Shown one piece after another: positions 11,581-20,726 of a DNA stretch of 64,000 nt (position 1 is its first letter; every line of letters starts with the position of its first letter). The position numbers and the translations under genes are program-made. Source of the DNA: Arachis hypogaea (Eukaryota; Streptophyta; Magnoliopsida; Fabales; Fabaceae); assembly GCF_003086295.3 (NCBI RefSeq), contig NC_092052.1, positions 15,096,346-15,160,345 of the forward strand. Reading direction: 5' to 3'. Under the pieces are notes generated by a model. That model was not told the origin of the DNA, ran no database searches, and worked only from the letters and a program-made list of their open reading frames with translations.

Positions 11581-13050
11581 TGGTGGGGAATTTATAACCC
11601 ACAAACTAACCGGCAAGTGCACCGGGTCGTACCAAGTAATACCTCAGGTGAGTGAGGGTCGATCCCACGAGGATTGATGGACTAAGCAACAATGGTTAAA
11701 TGATTTACTTAGTTAGGCAAGCATAAAATGGTTTTGAGATGTTCAAAAGGTTTAAAAAGTGACTTTAAAATATCAGAAGGCAGGCATGCGAGTAATTAAG
11801 TTGAAAATAAAATATTGAGAAACCGTTAAGGCTTTAGAGTTATCTATTTTTCCGGATTAACTTTTCTTACTAACTATTTTAATCATGTAGGATTTAATTT
11901 ATGGCAAACTATAAGTGACTAGACCCTAATTCCTTAGACCTTTCTAGTCTCCCCTAAAATTCATCAACTGCCAATTCCTTGGTCAATTAATTCCAATTAG
12001 AGGGTGATGATCAAATTTCAGTTTATATGCCACAAAACTCTAATTACTCAAAAATAAAAGGATTATATGTCACGTATCCCATTAAGTCCAGATAATCAAA
12101 ATTTAGGAGAATGTGTTTTCAAGCTGTTGTTCAAGTAAAGAGCTTTCCAAGTTATATAAGAACTCAAATAGAAAGAGGGTCATACTTCCGTTCCACCCAA
12201 ATTCATAAGATAAAGAGCAAAAACAATTCTTAAATTATAAATCCATACATGAATTAAAATAGAAAAAGCAATAAAATCAATCCATACAAATAGACAGAGC
12301 TCCTAACCTTAACAGTGGAGGTTTAGTTGCTCATAGTTCAGAAAGAAAATAAGGATTCGGGTAAAATTGTAAAGTGGAATGTTATGGAATGGAATGGGAT
12401 ACGGAATGTTAATTTGAATAGAATCCCATGTCTTTTATATCTAATCCTAATTAATTTAAAATCTAATTTCTAAAATTAAAATAATATCTTTTCCTATTTT
12501 AAAATTTAAATTTGAATTTAAATCAGAATTAATTATAGCAATCAGCAAGTCTTCAATTGATGGGTGGGACCACTTGCTTCACTGGATCCACGCCTAATTC
12601 TGCAAAGAGCTGCACCTTACTTGAGTGCCAAAATGGGGCCCAGAAATCGCCCCTAGTATTTTCTTTGTTTTCTGCACGTGGCGCATGTCACGCGTACGCG
12701 TCGATGGTCTTCTTTACGTGTCACGCGTACGCGTCAGTCACGCATATGCGTCACTGAGCAAATCTTCAAATCACGCGTACGCGTCAGTCACGCACACGCG
12801 TCGCCATGGAAAGCTCCAAATCACGCACACGCGTCAATCACGCGTACGCGTCGCTCCTCGCTGCGATCTCCTTTGATTCTTGTGCTGCAGAAACTCCATC
12901 AAATCCAGCCGAATGCTACCTAAAATAAATAAAATTGCACAAAACTCAAAGTAGCATCCATAGTGGTTAAAAGATAATTAATTCTTTATTAAACTCAACA
13001 ATTTAGATGCAAATTCACTAGGAAAAGATAGGAAAGATGCTCACGCATCA
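11581..13050 (-). mobile_element. Nested LTR ('LTR B') in LTR A, minus orientation
   Basis: 1470 bp, starting TGGTGGGGAATTTATAACCC and ending GCTCACGCATCA, so TG...CA. It is the inverse of the LTR at 17053-18706: both carry GATGCGTGAGCATC at the 5' end, TAGCATTCGGCTGGATTTGATG, CCTCCACTGTTAAGGTTAGG, and a 3' end with the GACCCGGTGCACTTGCC block. A 4-bp repeat ATGA flanks it (11577-11580, 13051-13054); a full 5-bp duplication is not preserved. No internal region or second LTR is present. Confidence 0.75.
12672..12855. repeat. ACGCGTACGCGT palindrome array in LTR B
   Basis: About eight copies of the 12-bp palindrome ACGCGTACGCGT or close variants (ACGCATATGCGT, ACGCACACGCGT), mostly in pairs separated by GTC or CAGTC. 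CpG-dense island in AT-rich DNA. The overlapping open frames of about 66-83 codons translate this array and are not genes. Confidence 0.9.
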
Positions 13051-13459
13051 ATGAGTCATCTCAACGTGGTAGATTGCTACAGTAGAGGAGGTTAACTTCA
13101 TGAGAGGACATGAGTTAATCACTTACGGCTGCCATTGAAGGAATCAGAAGGTTATTGAAGAAGACAGTAAGAAAAGTTAATTAAAAAAGACAAAGCATCT
13201 CCAAAGCCTCAACCATTTTATCACCATTGAATTCTCATCTATCTAGTAACGTTTTATTTCTTTATTCTGTTTTATACGTTTTCCATGACAAATTATATTT
13301 TTCTATTCGCTTAACTAAGATCTGCAAGATAACCACTGCTTGCTCAAACCAACAATCTCTGTGGGATCGACCCTCACTCACCTGAGGTATTACTTGGACG
13401 ATCCGGTATACTTGCCTGGTCTATCTGTGCAAAATGTACGGAGCTAGTTTTGTGCACCA

Positions 13460-14634
13460 CCTTGACACTAAAAAGTTCCTTCTCGAGACTCCAAGTTTTG
13501 TTCTTACTGAACTAGGTAGTTTTTAACATTATTTTCCAGATAACTCGTTTGCTTCTACGACTTGTTTGTTGATGTTTATCTTTCTTTTTGTAGAGAAAAT
13601 GAAAAGTGGCTCCAAGGCTTACCAAAAGGTTCAGGAAGCCAAGAGGAATGCCCGTGCCCTAGCTACTCAGCTATAGGAGAGCAGCAAGTCAGATACCTCT
13701 TCTCCCACTAAGTCTGACTCGGGGACCTCTTCTCAGAGTAAGCCAGTAATCCCTCTTCCTCCTCCTCCTCGTTCTTTAGTTCTTACTCCTCCAGTTCCTC
13801 CCTTCTTGGAGCCAAGTTCTAAAGAGAAGAAGACCTCAGAATCTGGCGCCTCAATATCAATGATGCTGCATTTGATGGGATAAAGTTTTATGAGAATGAC
13901 ATTCTTCCTCATAGCTTTGTTGCTATGGATGACGCTTCTATCAAAAATCACTTCCAGGTCTTAATCTGAGGGGGGATCCAAACTGCTGGAGTATGTTCTG
14001 CCTTACTAAAGGAGTTGGAGAGAACTCCCCTGAATGCTACTCAGCATTCTTTGGAGGCCCTTCAGGCCGAGGTGGCCACTCTTCGGGAGATCGAGAAAAG
14101 GTTGAAGGAGGAGAAAGTAAGTCTGGAATCCAAGCTTTTTAAAACTTGTGATCGGGAGAGGCAATCTGCGGCTTCCTGTACTCTGTCTGAGGGGCTACTG
14201 AAGAAGGCTGAGAAGAATTATGTTAGTTTTTAGGAAGAACTTGAAGTTGAAGAAGCAGGTGGAGCGGCTCCGGGAAGAATATGTTGAGTTGGAGGAGTCA
14301 GTTGTTAAGGGTACAGATGAGGTAATTGAAGTTTTAAAGAACCAAGTTTGGGTCATTGATCCCGACTTGGACTTGTCTCCTCTTCATCCCGACAAGATTG
14401 TGGTCGACGGGAAGATTGTCTCTCCACCCGCCATCCTACTGACTCCAAGCTTAAGACTGCGGGACAAAGTTTGGTTGACTCTCCTCCCCAAGAAGCCGCT
14501 GCTCCCGAGGAGAAGATGCTGAGTTCCCTCCATAGCCAAAAGCTACTCCAACCGAGGAGAACCCTCTGACCTCTTCTGCCAGTCCCGACTCCTCTCCAGC
14601 TCCTGATCAGAATCCTTTTATTGGTCCTGTTTGA
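13460..14634 (+). pseudogene. Antisense-ORF gene fragment of a Tat-like retrotransposon
   Basis: A decayed relative of the plus-strand gene at 54063-55950 in the intact element. It begins inside exon 1 (CCTTGACACTAAAAAG matching the ACTAAGAAATTCC stretch at 54775), reaches a donor ACTAG/GTAGT with GT at 13516, has a 78-bp intron to TTTTTGTAG at 13593, then continues as exon 2 with a Lys/Gln/Glu-rich start, a Pro/Ser-rich spacer and a coiled-coil tail (14015-14340), ending PV-stop at 14634. Intron position and phase equal those of the intact copy. Several stops and frameshifts break it, for example a TAG near 13674 and a frameshift near 13860. No LTRs of its own remain. Its left side is cut by LTR A. 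Confidence 0.75.
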
Positions 14635-15270
14635 TGTTTCAGTTATGGCCTGGCTTGTGGGTCTTTGTTATGAACACTTTTTATTTTGTGTAGTTTTGTT
14701 TATATGCTTCTGTTGACTCTGGTCCTTTATGGGAGACCTTGATGACTTTTATATTTTTCTGTTTTGGATACTAGTCCTTTTTGGTAGGACTTTAACAAAG
14801 TAGTCGTGTTTTCCTTTTTCGAAAAAGGTTTCTACATCTGTGAGTTTTTGTTCTAAGGCTTTTACTATGCTTTGCTTGCATGTTGAATAATTCTGCTACT
14901 GTTGGGCTATTCGTGAAGCTTTTGTGAAAGCCTTTACTAGATAACCTTTGCCTTAGGTTTTTTAAGGATTTTCATTTTCCACTACTTAGTGCGAACGCTC
15001 AACTTACTTTGTTATCGAATCGTTGGGCAATAGATTTTCACAATTTTTTGAGCTTAAGTCAATGTGTATCGTAGAAAAGAGAAATGGAAATAAAGAGATA
15101 TTCTAATTGATGAAGTGTAATTTAAAAAGATGCTTTGCTACTAAGGGAATAATTTTCTTGCCCTTACTCCTCGCTTTGATGCCTCGTTAAAACCCCCTTC
15201 AGGAAAATCCTTCTCGGAAAAAAAAACCTTGAGGTCGGGAAAAAGAGTACATCAGGGAGCGAGGTGCGCT
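14635..15270. other. Non-coding part of the Tat-like fragment
   Basis: Corresponds to 55951-56800 of the intact element, recognisable from TTGCTACTAAGGG followed by GATGCC(T/C)(C/T)GTTAAAA and AAGAGTACATCAGGGAG. No coding frame. Confidence 0.65.
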
Positions 15271-15274
15271 TCTA

Positions 15275-15990
15275 GCTATAGTATCTTTTTAAGTTGCACG
15301 CGTGCCACGACCTTGGGAGCTCAGCTCCGTTTATGTCAGACACTTTGTAATAGCCTTTCCTCAAGACTTTGGGGATCTTATAAGGTCCTTTCTAGTTAGC
15401 AGTGAGCTTTTCTTCGCCCGACTTGTTTACTCCGATGTCATTCCTTATCTGGACCAAGTCGCTTGTGGCAAAACTTTTTTGTACAACCTTTCTATTGTAT
15501 CTGGCTGACATCCTTTGCTTTAGCACTGCTTCTTTTATATGGGCTTGTTCTCAGACTTCTGTGAGGAGTTCAAGTTCATCTTTATGGGCTTGAACATTTC
15601 TTCCGACCTCATCATAAAATTTCACCCTTGGACTTTGCTCATTTACCTCTACTGGGATCATGGCTTCTATTCCATATGTAAGTCAGAAGGGTGTTTCTCC
15701 AGTCTTAGAATGAGGTGTTGTTTGATAGGCCCATAGGACTTGCGAGAGTTCTTCTGCCCAAGCTCCTTTTGCATTTTGCAGCCTTTTCTTTAACCCAGCT
15801 AATATGACTTTATTGGCTGCTTCAGCTTGTCCATTAGCTTGGAGATGTTCTACCGATGTGAAAGTTTGCATGCATCTGGCAGGGTGGACACTTTCTAATA
15901 AAGTTAGTCGCAACCTTTTGCAAAGTCGGCCAGAAGTAACTAGCTCGGATTACCTTTCTAGCCAAAGATCGTTCCCCGAGGTGGTTGATT
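15275..15990 (-). pseudogene. Integrase remnant of the Tat-like fragment
   Basis: Minus-strand relic of the Ty3/gypsy integrase C-terminal half. Readable pieces are LQANGQAEAANKVILAGLKK, which holds the third catalytic residue (Glu) of the DDE triad; KGAWAEELSQVLWAYQTT; and, at the lower end, a stretch matching the last residues of the intact copy (SWHAC-N-KRYYS). Compared with the intact integrase at 56808-57593, about 320 bp have been deleted between about 15855 and 15870, joining the QANGQAEA region to the zinc-finger/core boundary (MQTF...). The first two acidic residues of the triad are therefore lost. Further frameshifts occur. The fragment ends at about 15990, where unrelated repeat DNA begins. 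Confidence 0.8.
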
Positions 15991-16039
15991 ATGTGGGACC
16001 CACTGGTTCTGAGAAGTTAGGAAATTCGAATTTACTGCC

Positions 16040-16285
16040 CCCTTGTGGGTGTTGAACGCCAGCTCTTGCTCTTTAGCTGGCGTTCAACGCCAGCTGTATG
16101 CTCCATATAGGGCATTGAACGCACAACCTCTGCTCCCTGGCTGGCATTCAACGCCAGCAATGTTGCTCTTCTTGGGCGTTGAACACCCAGTTGGGACTCT
16201 TCTATTGGCGTTCAACGCCAACTTTCTTACCTATTCGAGGCGTTGAACGCCCTTTTTTCCTCCTTGTCTGCCGTTCAACGCCAGC
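16040..16285. repeat. Alternating GGCGTTGAACGCC / GGCGTTCAACGCC array
   Basis: Eight copies of a 13-bp near-palindrome, spaced about 30-35 bp, with the central base alternating so that orientation flips copy by copy (near 16048, 16080, 16113, 16142, 16174, 16206, 16240, 16268). Several extend to CTGGCGTTCAACGCCAGC. Spacers are unrelated to each other. Confidence 0.9.
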
Positions 16286-16399
16286 AAGGGACTCACTCTA
16301 GGGTGCTCTGTTTCCATCTCTGGATGTCTCTGGTTCTAGCTACTGCACATGATCACAAACTTAAAGAAATAACTATAAACTTAAGGAAAAACAAAACTA

Positions 16400-16740
16400 A
16401 CTAATTATGGTTGGGTTGCCTCCCAACAAGCGCTTCTTTAACGTCACTAGCTTGACGGTTAGCTCCTTACGGAGATGGATAAGGGTTCAGAATTTCGCCC
16501 CTTACAGTGAACTTCTTGCCTGTGCTCTTCTGGATGAGTTCCACATGCTCTAGAGATAGGATCCAATTCACTATGTGTGCAATGATTGGGTTGTCAGTGA
16601 AGACAACTCTCATGCCAGGTGAGAGGCCTTCAATGGGGATTTTCTTGTCCCTCCAGCCTTTAGGTACCTTCTTCATAGTACCTTTATTCTCAATGCTTGA
16701 TGATGGTCGCACAACACTAAACTTAGAATTGGTGTCTAGG
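16400..16740 (-). pseudogene. Athila-like pol, C-terminal tail fragment
   Basis: An 81-residue open frame (16467-16712) with the sequence style of the end of Athila-lineage Ty3/gypsy pol: KKVPKGWRDKKIP, SPGMRVVFTDNP, LSLEHVELIQKSTGKKFTVR. Downstream on the same strand (about 16400-16450) lies the conserved GTTAAAGAAGCGCTTGTTGG stretch that usually follows in these elements. Reverse transcriptase, RNase H and most of integrase are absent between this piece and the protease piece at 16840-17052, so the two were joined by a large internal deletion. Confidence 0.65.
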
Positions 16741-16799
16741 GTTTTGTATAACTCTACACTAAGAGAGAGGGTTGGAACACTAGGTGTTGCACAACTATC

Positions 16800-17052
16800 T
16801 CTTTTTTGTCAGAGGGAGAGTTAGGGTTAGGCATCTTGAACAAGATGTGGTCTTTCCATAACTGTAAAATCAGCTCTCCCTTTGCTACATCAATGATGGC
16901 ATTGGCACTGGCTAGGAAGGATCTTCCAAGGATGGTGGATCCTCTTCTTCCCCAGTGTCCAAGATTATAAAGTCGGCAGGAATGTAAAGGTTTTCAACAT
17001 TTACTAGGACATCTTCCACTAGACCATATGCCTTTTTCATTGACTTGTTTGC
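16800..17052 (-). pseudogene. Athila-like protease-region fragment
   Basis: Minus-strand remnant reading KKAYGLVEDVLVNVENLYIP, ADFIILDTGEEED, then (after a frameshift near 16925) GRSFLASANAIIDVAKGEL and LQLWKDHILFKMPN. This is the segment around the aspartic protease of Athila-type elements (GLVEDVLVKV and DFIILD are family hallmarks by memory). Its upstream end is cut at 17052 by the insertion of the LTR that begins at 17053; the first residues of the longer open frame (17053-17100) are translated from that LTR. Confidence 0.7.
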
Positions 17053-18706
17053 TGATGCGTGAGCATCTTTCCTATCTTTTTCCAGAGAATTTGCATTCAA
17101 TTTGTGAGTTTATTCAAGAATAAATTATCTTTTAGCCACTATGGATGCTACTTTGAGTCGTGTGCAACTCTATTTATTTTAGGTAGCATTCGGCTGGATT
17201 TGATGAAGTTTCCACAGAAAAAGAGAAGAAGGTGAATGATGCTGTCAACCATGACCTCTTTGCCCTCAAATCTGAATAACTCGAGCTACAAAGGTTCAAT
17301 GGACGTGATTCTAGTGGCATTGAAAAGCTAACTTTCAGAGCTTTCCAACGATGTATAATAGTTCATACTTCTTTTCCACCAAGTCAGCAAGGGTGGCGCC
17401 TAACTTGAGAATTCTCAAGTTAGGCGCCAAGATGAACTATACTCCTTTGACCAAAGCTGCCAAGGCTGCGCCTAACTTTCTCAAGTTAGGCGCCATGATG
17501 AAAGAGAGGCGTCCCAGGAGTTCGGCCAAGGCTGCGCCTAACTTGAGATTTCTCAAGTTAGGCGCATGACATTAACAACAACACGCAACAATTGCCTTGA
17601 CCCCTCAAGTAAGGCGCAACAAATCTTCAAGTAAGGCGCAGCACATGAGCTCAACACGCCTTTCCTCATTGCATCCCTCAAGTAAGGCGCAGCTCTTTGC
17701 CAAGTTAGGCGTGGAATTTAGTGAAGCCAAGTGGTCCCTACACTTACAAGGCTCTCATGGATTGTTTGATTGATTCTTTATTAAACTTTAATTTTTATTT
17801 TAAAATAGGAAAAGATATTATTTAGTTTTAGGAAATATAATTTACATTAATTAGGATTAGATATAAAAAGGAAAAGAATCAGCTCTTTGGGCTCTTCTTT
17901 TCTCTTTGACCTCATTCCGCAATTTACATTTTTTCAGAATCCTAATTTTCTCTTTGAACCATGAGGAGCTAAGCCTCCACTGTTAAGGTTAGGAGCTCTG
18001 TCTATTGTATGGATTGATACTATTACTTTTCTATTTTAATTTATGTACTAATTTATAATTCAAGAATTGTTTTCGTTCTTTATTTTATGAATCTGGGTAG
18101 AACGGAAGTATAGCCTTGGTTCTAATTAAGTTCTTGTATAACTTGCAAAAGCTCTTTACTTGAACAATAGCTTGAAAATATATTCTCCTAAATTTCTAAT
18201 TATCTGGACTTAACGGGATACATGACATATAATCCTCTTATATTTGGGTAATTAGGATTTCTGTGGCATATAAACTAGAACTGAGCTTCACCCTCTAATT
18301 GGAATTAAGTGACCAAGGAATTGGCGGTTGATGAATTTTAGAGGAGACTAAAAAGGTCTAAGAAATTAGGGTTTAGTCACATACAGTTTGCCACGAATTA
18401 AATCTTGCATGATTAAAATAGTTAGTAAGAAAAGTCAATTTGGAAAATAGATAACTCTGAAGCCTTAACTATTTCTCCATATATTATTCACAACCTGTTT
18501 ACTGCTTGCTTTCTGATATTCTGAATTATTGTTAATGCTTTTGAACCTTTAAACACCATTTTCTGTTTGTCTAACTAAGTAAATAATTTAACCATTGTTG
18601 CCTAGTCCATCAATTCTCATGGGATCGACTCTCATTCACTTGAAGTACTACTTGGTACGACCCGGTGCACTTGCCGATTAGTTTGTGGGTTATAAATTCT
18701 GCACCA
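17053..18706 (+). mobile_element. LTR ('LTR B-prime') with downstream primer-binding site
   Basis: 1654 bp, TGATGCGTGAGCATC ... TATAAATTCTGCACCA. It is the forward counterpart of LTR B at 11581-13050, sharing both ends and most of the body but with a different palindrome module. Features inside: a run like CTCCACTGTTAAGGTTAGGAG and the terminal block GACCCGGTGCACTTGCCGATTAG. A degenerate primer-binding site follows at once, and about 100 bp of internal sequence, before the solo LTR at 18837. It was inserted into the Athila-like protease fragment. No matching 3' LTR is seen. Confidence 0.75.
17394..17710. repeat. GCGCCTAACTTGAG hairpin array in LTR B-prime
   Basis: Three consecutive hairpins of GCGCCTAACTT(GAGA)...(TCTC)AAGTTAGGCGC (17394-17429, about 17467-17494, about 17533-17564), then four single CAAGTAAGGCGC or CAAGTTAGGCG half-sites to 17710. 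The first is a perfect 36-bp palindrome centred on GAATTC. Confidence 0.9.
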
Positions 18707-18710
18707 AGTT

Positions 18711-18731
18711 TTTGGCGTCATTCCCGGGGAT
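18711..18731 (+). promoter_or_regulatory. Degenerate primer-binding site
   Basis: TTTGGCGTCATTCCCGGGGA, five bases after the LTR end. It resembles TGGCGCCGTTGCCGGGGA, the complement of the plant tRNA-Asp 3' end, with substitutions. Confidence 0.6.
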
Positions 18732-18836
18732 TGACAGTGATTAACAATTATTTTTAATAATTTATCCTAATTTCTTGTCCTGAACAAAAAAATTCTGGCA
18801 CTCCTATATCATTCAAGAACTTCACAAATACATAGC

Positions 18837-20565
18837 TGATGAGCGGATAATTTATACGCTTTTTGGCATTGTTTTTAGTATATTTTTAGTAGGATTTAGT
18901 TACTTTTAGGGATGTTTTCATTAGTTTTTATGTTAAATTCACATTTCTGGACTTTACTATGAGTTTGTGTGTTTTTCTGTGATTTCAGGTATTTTCTGGC
19001 TGAAATTGAGGGACTTGAGCAGAAATCAGATTCAGAGGTTGAAGAAGGACTGCTGATACTGTTGGATTCTGACCTCCCTGCACTCAAAGTGGATTTTCTG
19101 GAGCTACAGAACTCGAAATGGCGCGCTTCCAATTGCGTTGGAAAATAGATATCCAGGGCTTTCCAGCAATGTATAATAGTCCATACTTTGTCCAAGAATA
19201 AATGACGTAAACTGGCGTTCAACGCCATCTTTCTACCCAAATCTGGCGTCCAGCGCCAGATAAGGAGCCAAAACCAGAGTTGAACGCCCAAACTGGCACA
19301 AAAACTGACGTTCAACTCCAAGAAGGACCTCTACACGTACAACACTCAAGCTCAGCCCAAACACACACCAAGTGGGCCCAGGAAGTGGATTTATGCATCA
19401 AATACTTACTCATGTAAACCCTAGTAGCTAGTTTATTATAAATAGGACCTTTTACTATTGTATTAGGCATCTTTGATCAGTGTAAACCATTTTTGGACGT
19501 CTGGTTCTTAGATCAGAGGGCTGGCCTCTCGGCCATGCCTGGACTTTCACTTATGTATTTTTAACGGTAGAATTTCTACACTCCATAGATTAAGGTGTGG
19601 AGCTCTGCTGTTCCTCAAAGATTAATGCAAAGTACTACTGTTTTCTATTCAATTCATCTTATTTCGCTTCTAAGATATCCATTCGCACCCAAGAACGTGA
19701 TGAAGGTGATGATTATGTGTGACGCTCATCACCATTCTCCCCTATGAACACGTGCCTGACAAACACTTCCGTTCTACATGAAATAAGCTAGAATGAATAT
19801 CTCTTAGATCTCCTAACCAGAATCTTCGTGGCGTAAGCTAGAATGATGGCGGCATTCAAGAGAATCCGAAAAGTATAAACCTTGTCTGTGGTATTCCGAG
19901 TAGGATTCAATGATTGAATGACTGTGACGAGCTTCAAACACGCGAGTGCTGGGCGTTAGTGACAGACGCAAAAGGAGGGTGAATCCTATTCCAGCATGAT
20001 CGGGAATCGACAGATGAATAGCCGTGCCGTGACAGGGTGCGTGAGCATATTATTCACTGAGAGGAGGGGATGTAGCCACTGACAACGGTGATGCCCTTGC
20101 ATAAAGCCAGCCATGGAAAGGAGTAAGACTGACTGGATGGAGATAGCAGGAAAGCAGAGGTTCAGAGGAACGAAAGCATCTCCATACGCTTATCTGAAAC
20201 TCTCACCAATGATTTACATAAGTATTTCTATCCTTATTTTATTATCTATTTTTGAAAACCCAATCACCATTTTATATCTGCCTGACTAAGATTTGCAAGG
20301 TGACCATAGCTTGCTTCATACCAACAATCTCCGTGGGATTCGACCCTTACTCACGTAAGGTATTACTTGGACGACCCAGTGCACTTGCTGGTTAGTTGTA
20401 TCGAAGTTGTGAACCATGGTATTGGCACCATGTTCTTGGCGCCATTGCCAGGGAAAGAAAGAGCCATGAATTTTACATAATTAAAGTGTAATCACGATTG
20501 CGCGTACCATGTTGCTCACGTTACCAGGGATTGTTCGAGCCTGGACATCACAATTTCGTGCACCA
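18837..20565 (+). mobile_element. Solo LTR, Ty3/gypsy, with perfect target duplication
   Basis: 1729 bp from TGATGAGCGGATAATTTATA to CACAATTTCGTGCACCA, flanked by a perfect 5-bp direct repeat ATAGC (18832-18836 and 20566-20570). No internal coding region lies between, so it arose by LTR-LTR recombination or is a single end product. It holds a TATA-like TATAAATA at 19437-19444, the palindrome module at 19205-19330 and, near its 3' end, the GTGGGATTCGACCCTTACTCACG block. A second primer-site-like stretch (TTGGCGCCATTGCCAGGG, about 20439) lies ~110 bp before the end, suggesting a local duplication of the LTR/internal junction. The beginning matches what I remember as a very abundant peanut LTR. 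Confidence 0.85.
19205..19330. repeat. GGCGTTCAACGCC array in the solo LTR
   Basis: Four spaced copies: GGCGTTCAACGCC near 19213, GGCGTCCAGCGCC near 19243, GTTGAACGCC near 19275 and ACGTTCAACTCC near 19308. Confidence 0.8.
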
Positions 20566-20726
20566 ATAGCAAAGCATCATGACTAGTTTCAATCCTTACA
20601 ACTATCCAATTTCCAAACTCCAAAAATCAATCAGTTTATAAAATAAATCTTGCAAATTGCAACACAGACACATGATTGGTACATAGATTAAAGAATTGAC
20701 AAGATTTATATTTAGAATATTGTTAC

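Larger units (their letters stand above)
10525..13459 (+). mobile_element. LTR of a Ty3/gypsy family ('LTR A'), 5' truncated and split by a nested LTR
   Basis: Parts 10525-11580 and 13051-13459 align in order with the solo LTR at 18837-20565: the left part shares AAATTCACATTT, GTGATTTCAGGTATTTTCTGG, TGAAATTGAG and GGGCTTTCCAG; the right part ends with GTGGGATCGACCCTCACTCACC, ATTACTTGGACGA and a terminus TGTGCACCA. The first ~110 bp of the family consensus are missing or unrecognisable. LTR B (11581-13050) is inserted inside it. The right end abuts the antisense-gene fragment of a Tat-like element at 13460, so LTR A itself appears to lie within that element. The open frames inside it are not coding. 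Confidence 0.75.

Noticed and set aside
11270..11602. 110-codon minus-strand open frame
   Set aside because: Spans the LTR A / LTR B boundary at 11581 and has no domain; a chance frame.
12557..12923. Three overlapping open frames of 66-83 codons rich in repeated His-Ala-Tyr-Ala-Ser or Thr-Arg units
   Set aside because: They translate the ACGCGTACGCGT array in an LTR; any frame through such a repeat looks ordered.
12672..17710. Palindrome arrays considered as CRISPR-like
   Set aside because: Plant nuclear DNA, units of 12-17 bp inside LTRs, no cas genes, spacers not uniform.
18896..19321. 141-codon minus-strand open frame
   Set aside because: Lies wholly inside the solo LTR; the related LTR A has no equivalent frame, and the Ser-rich composition gives no domain.
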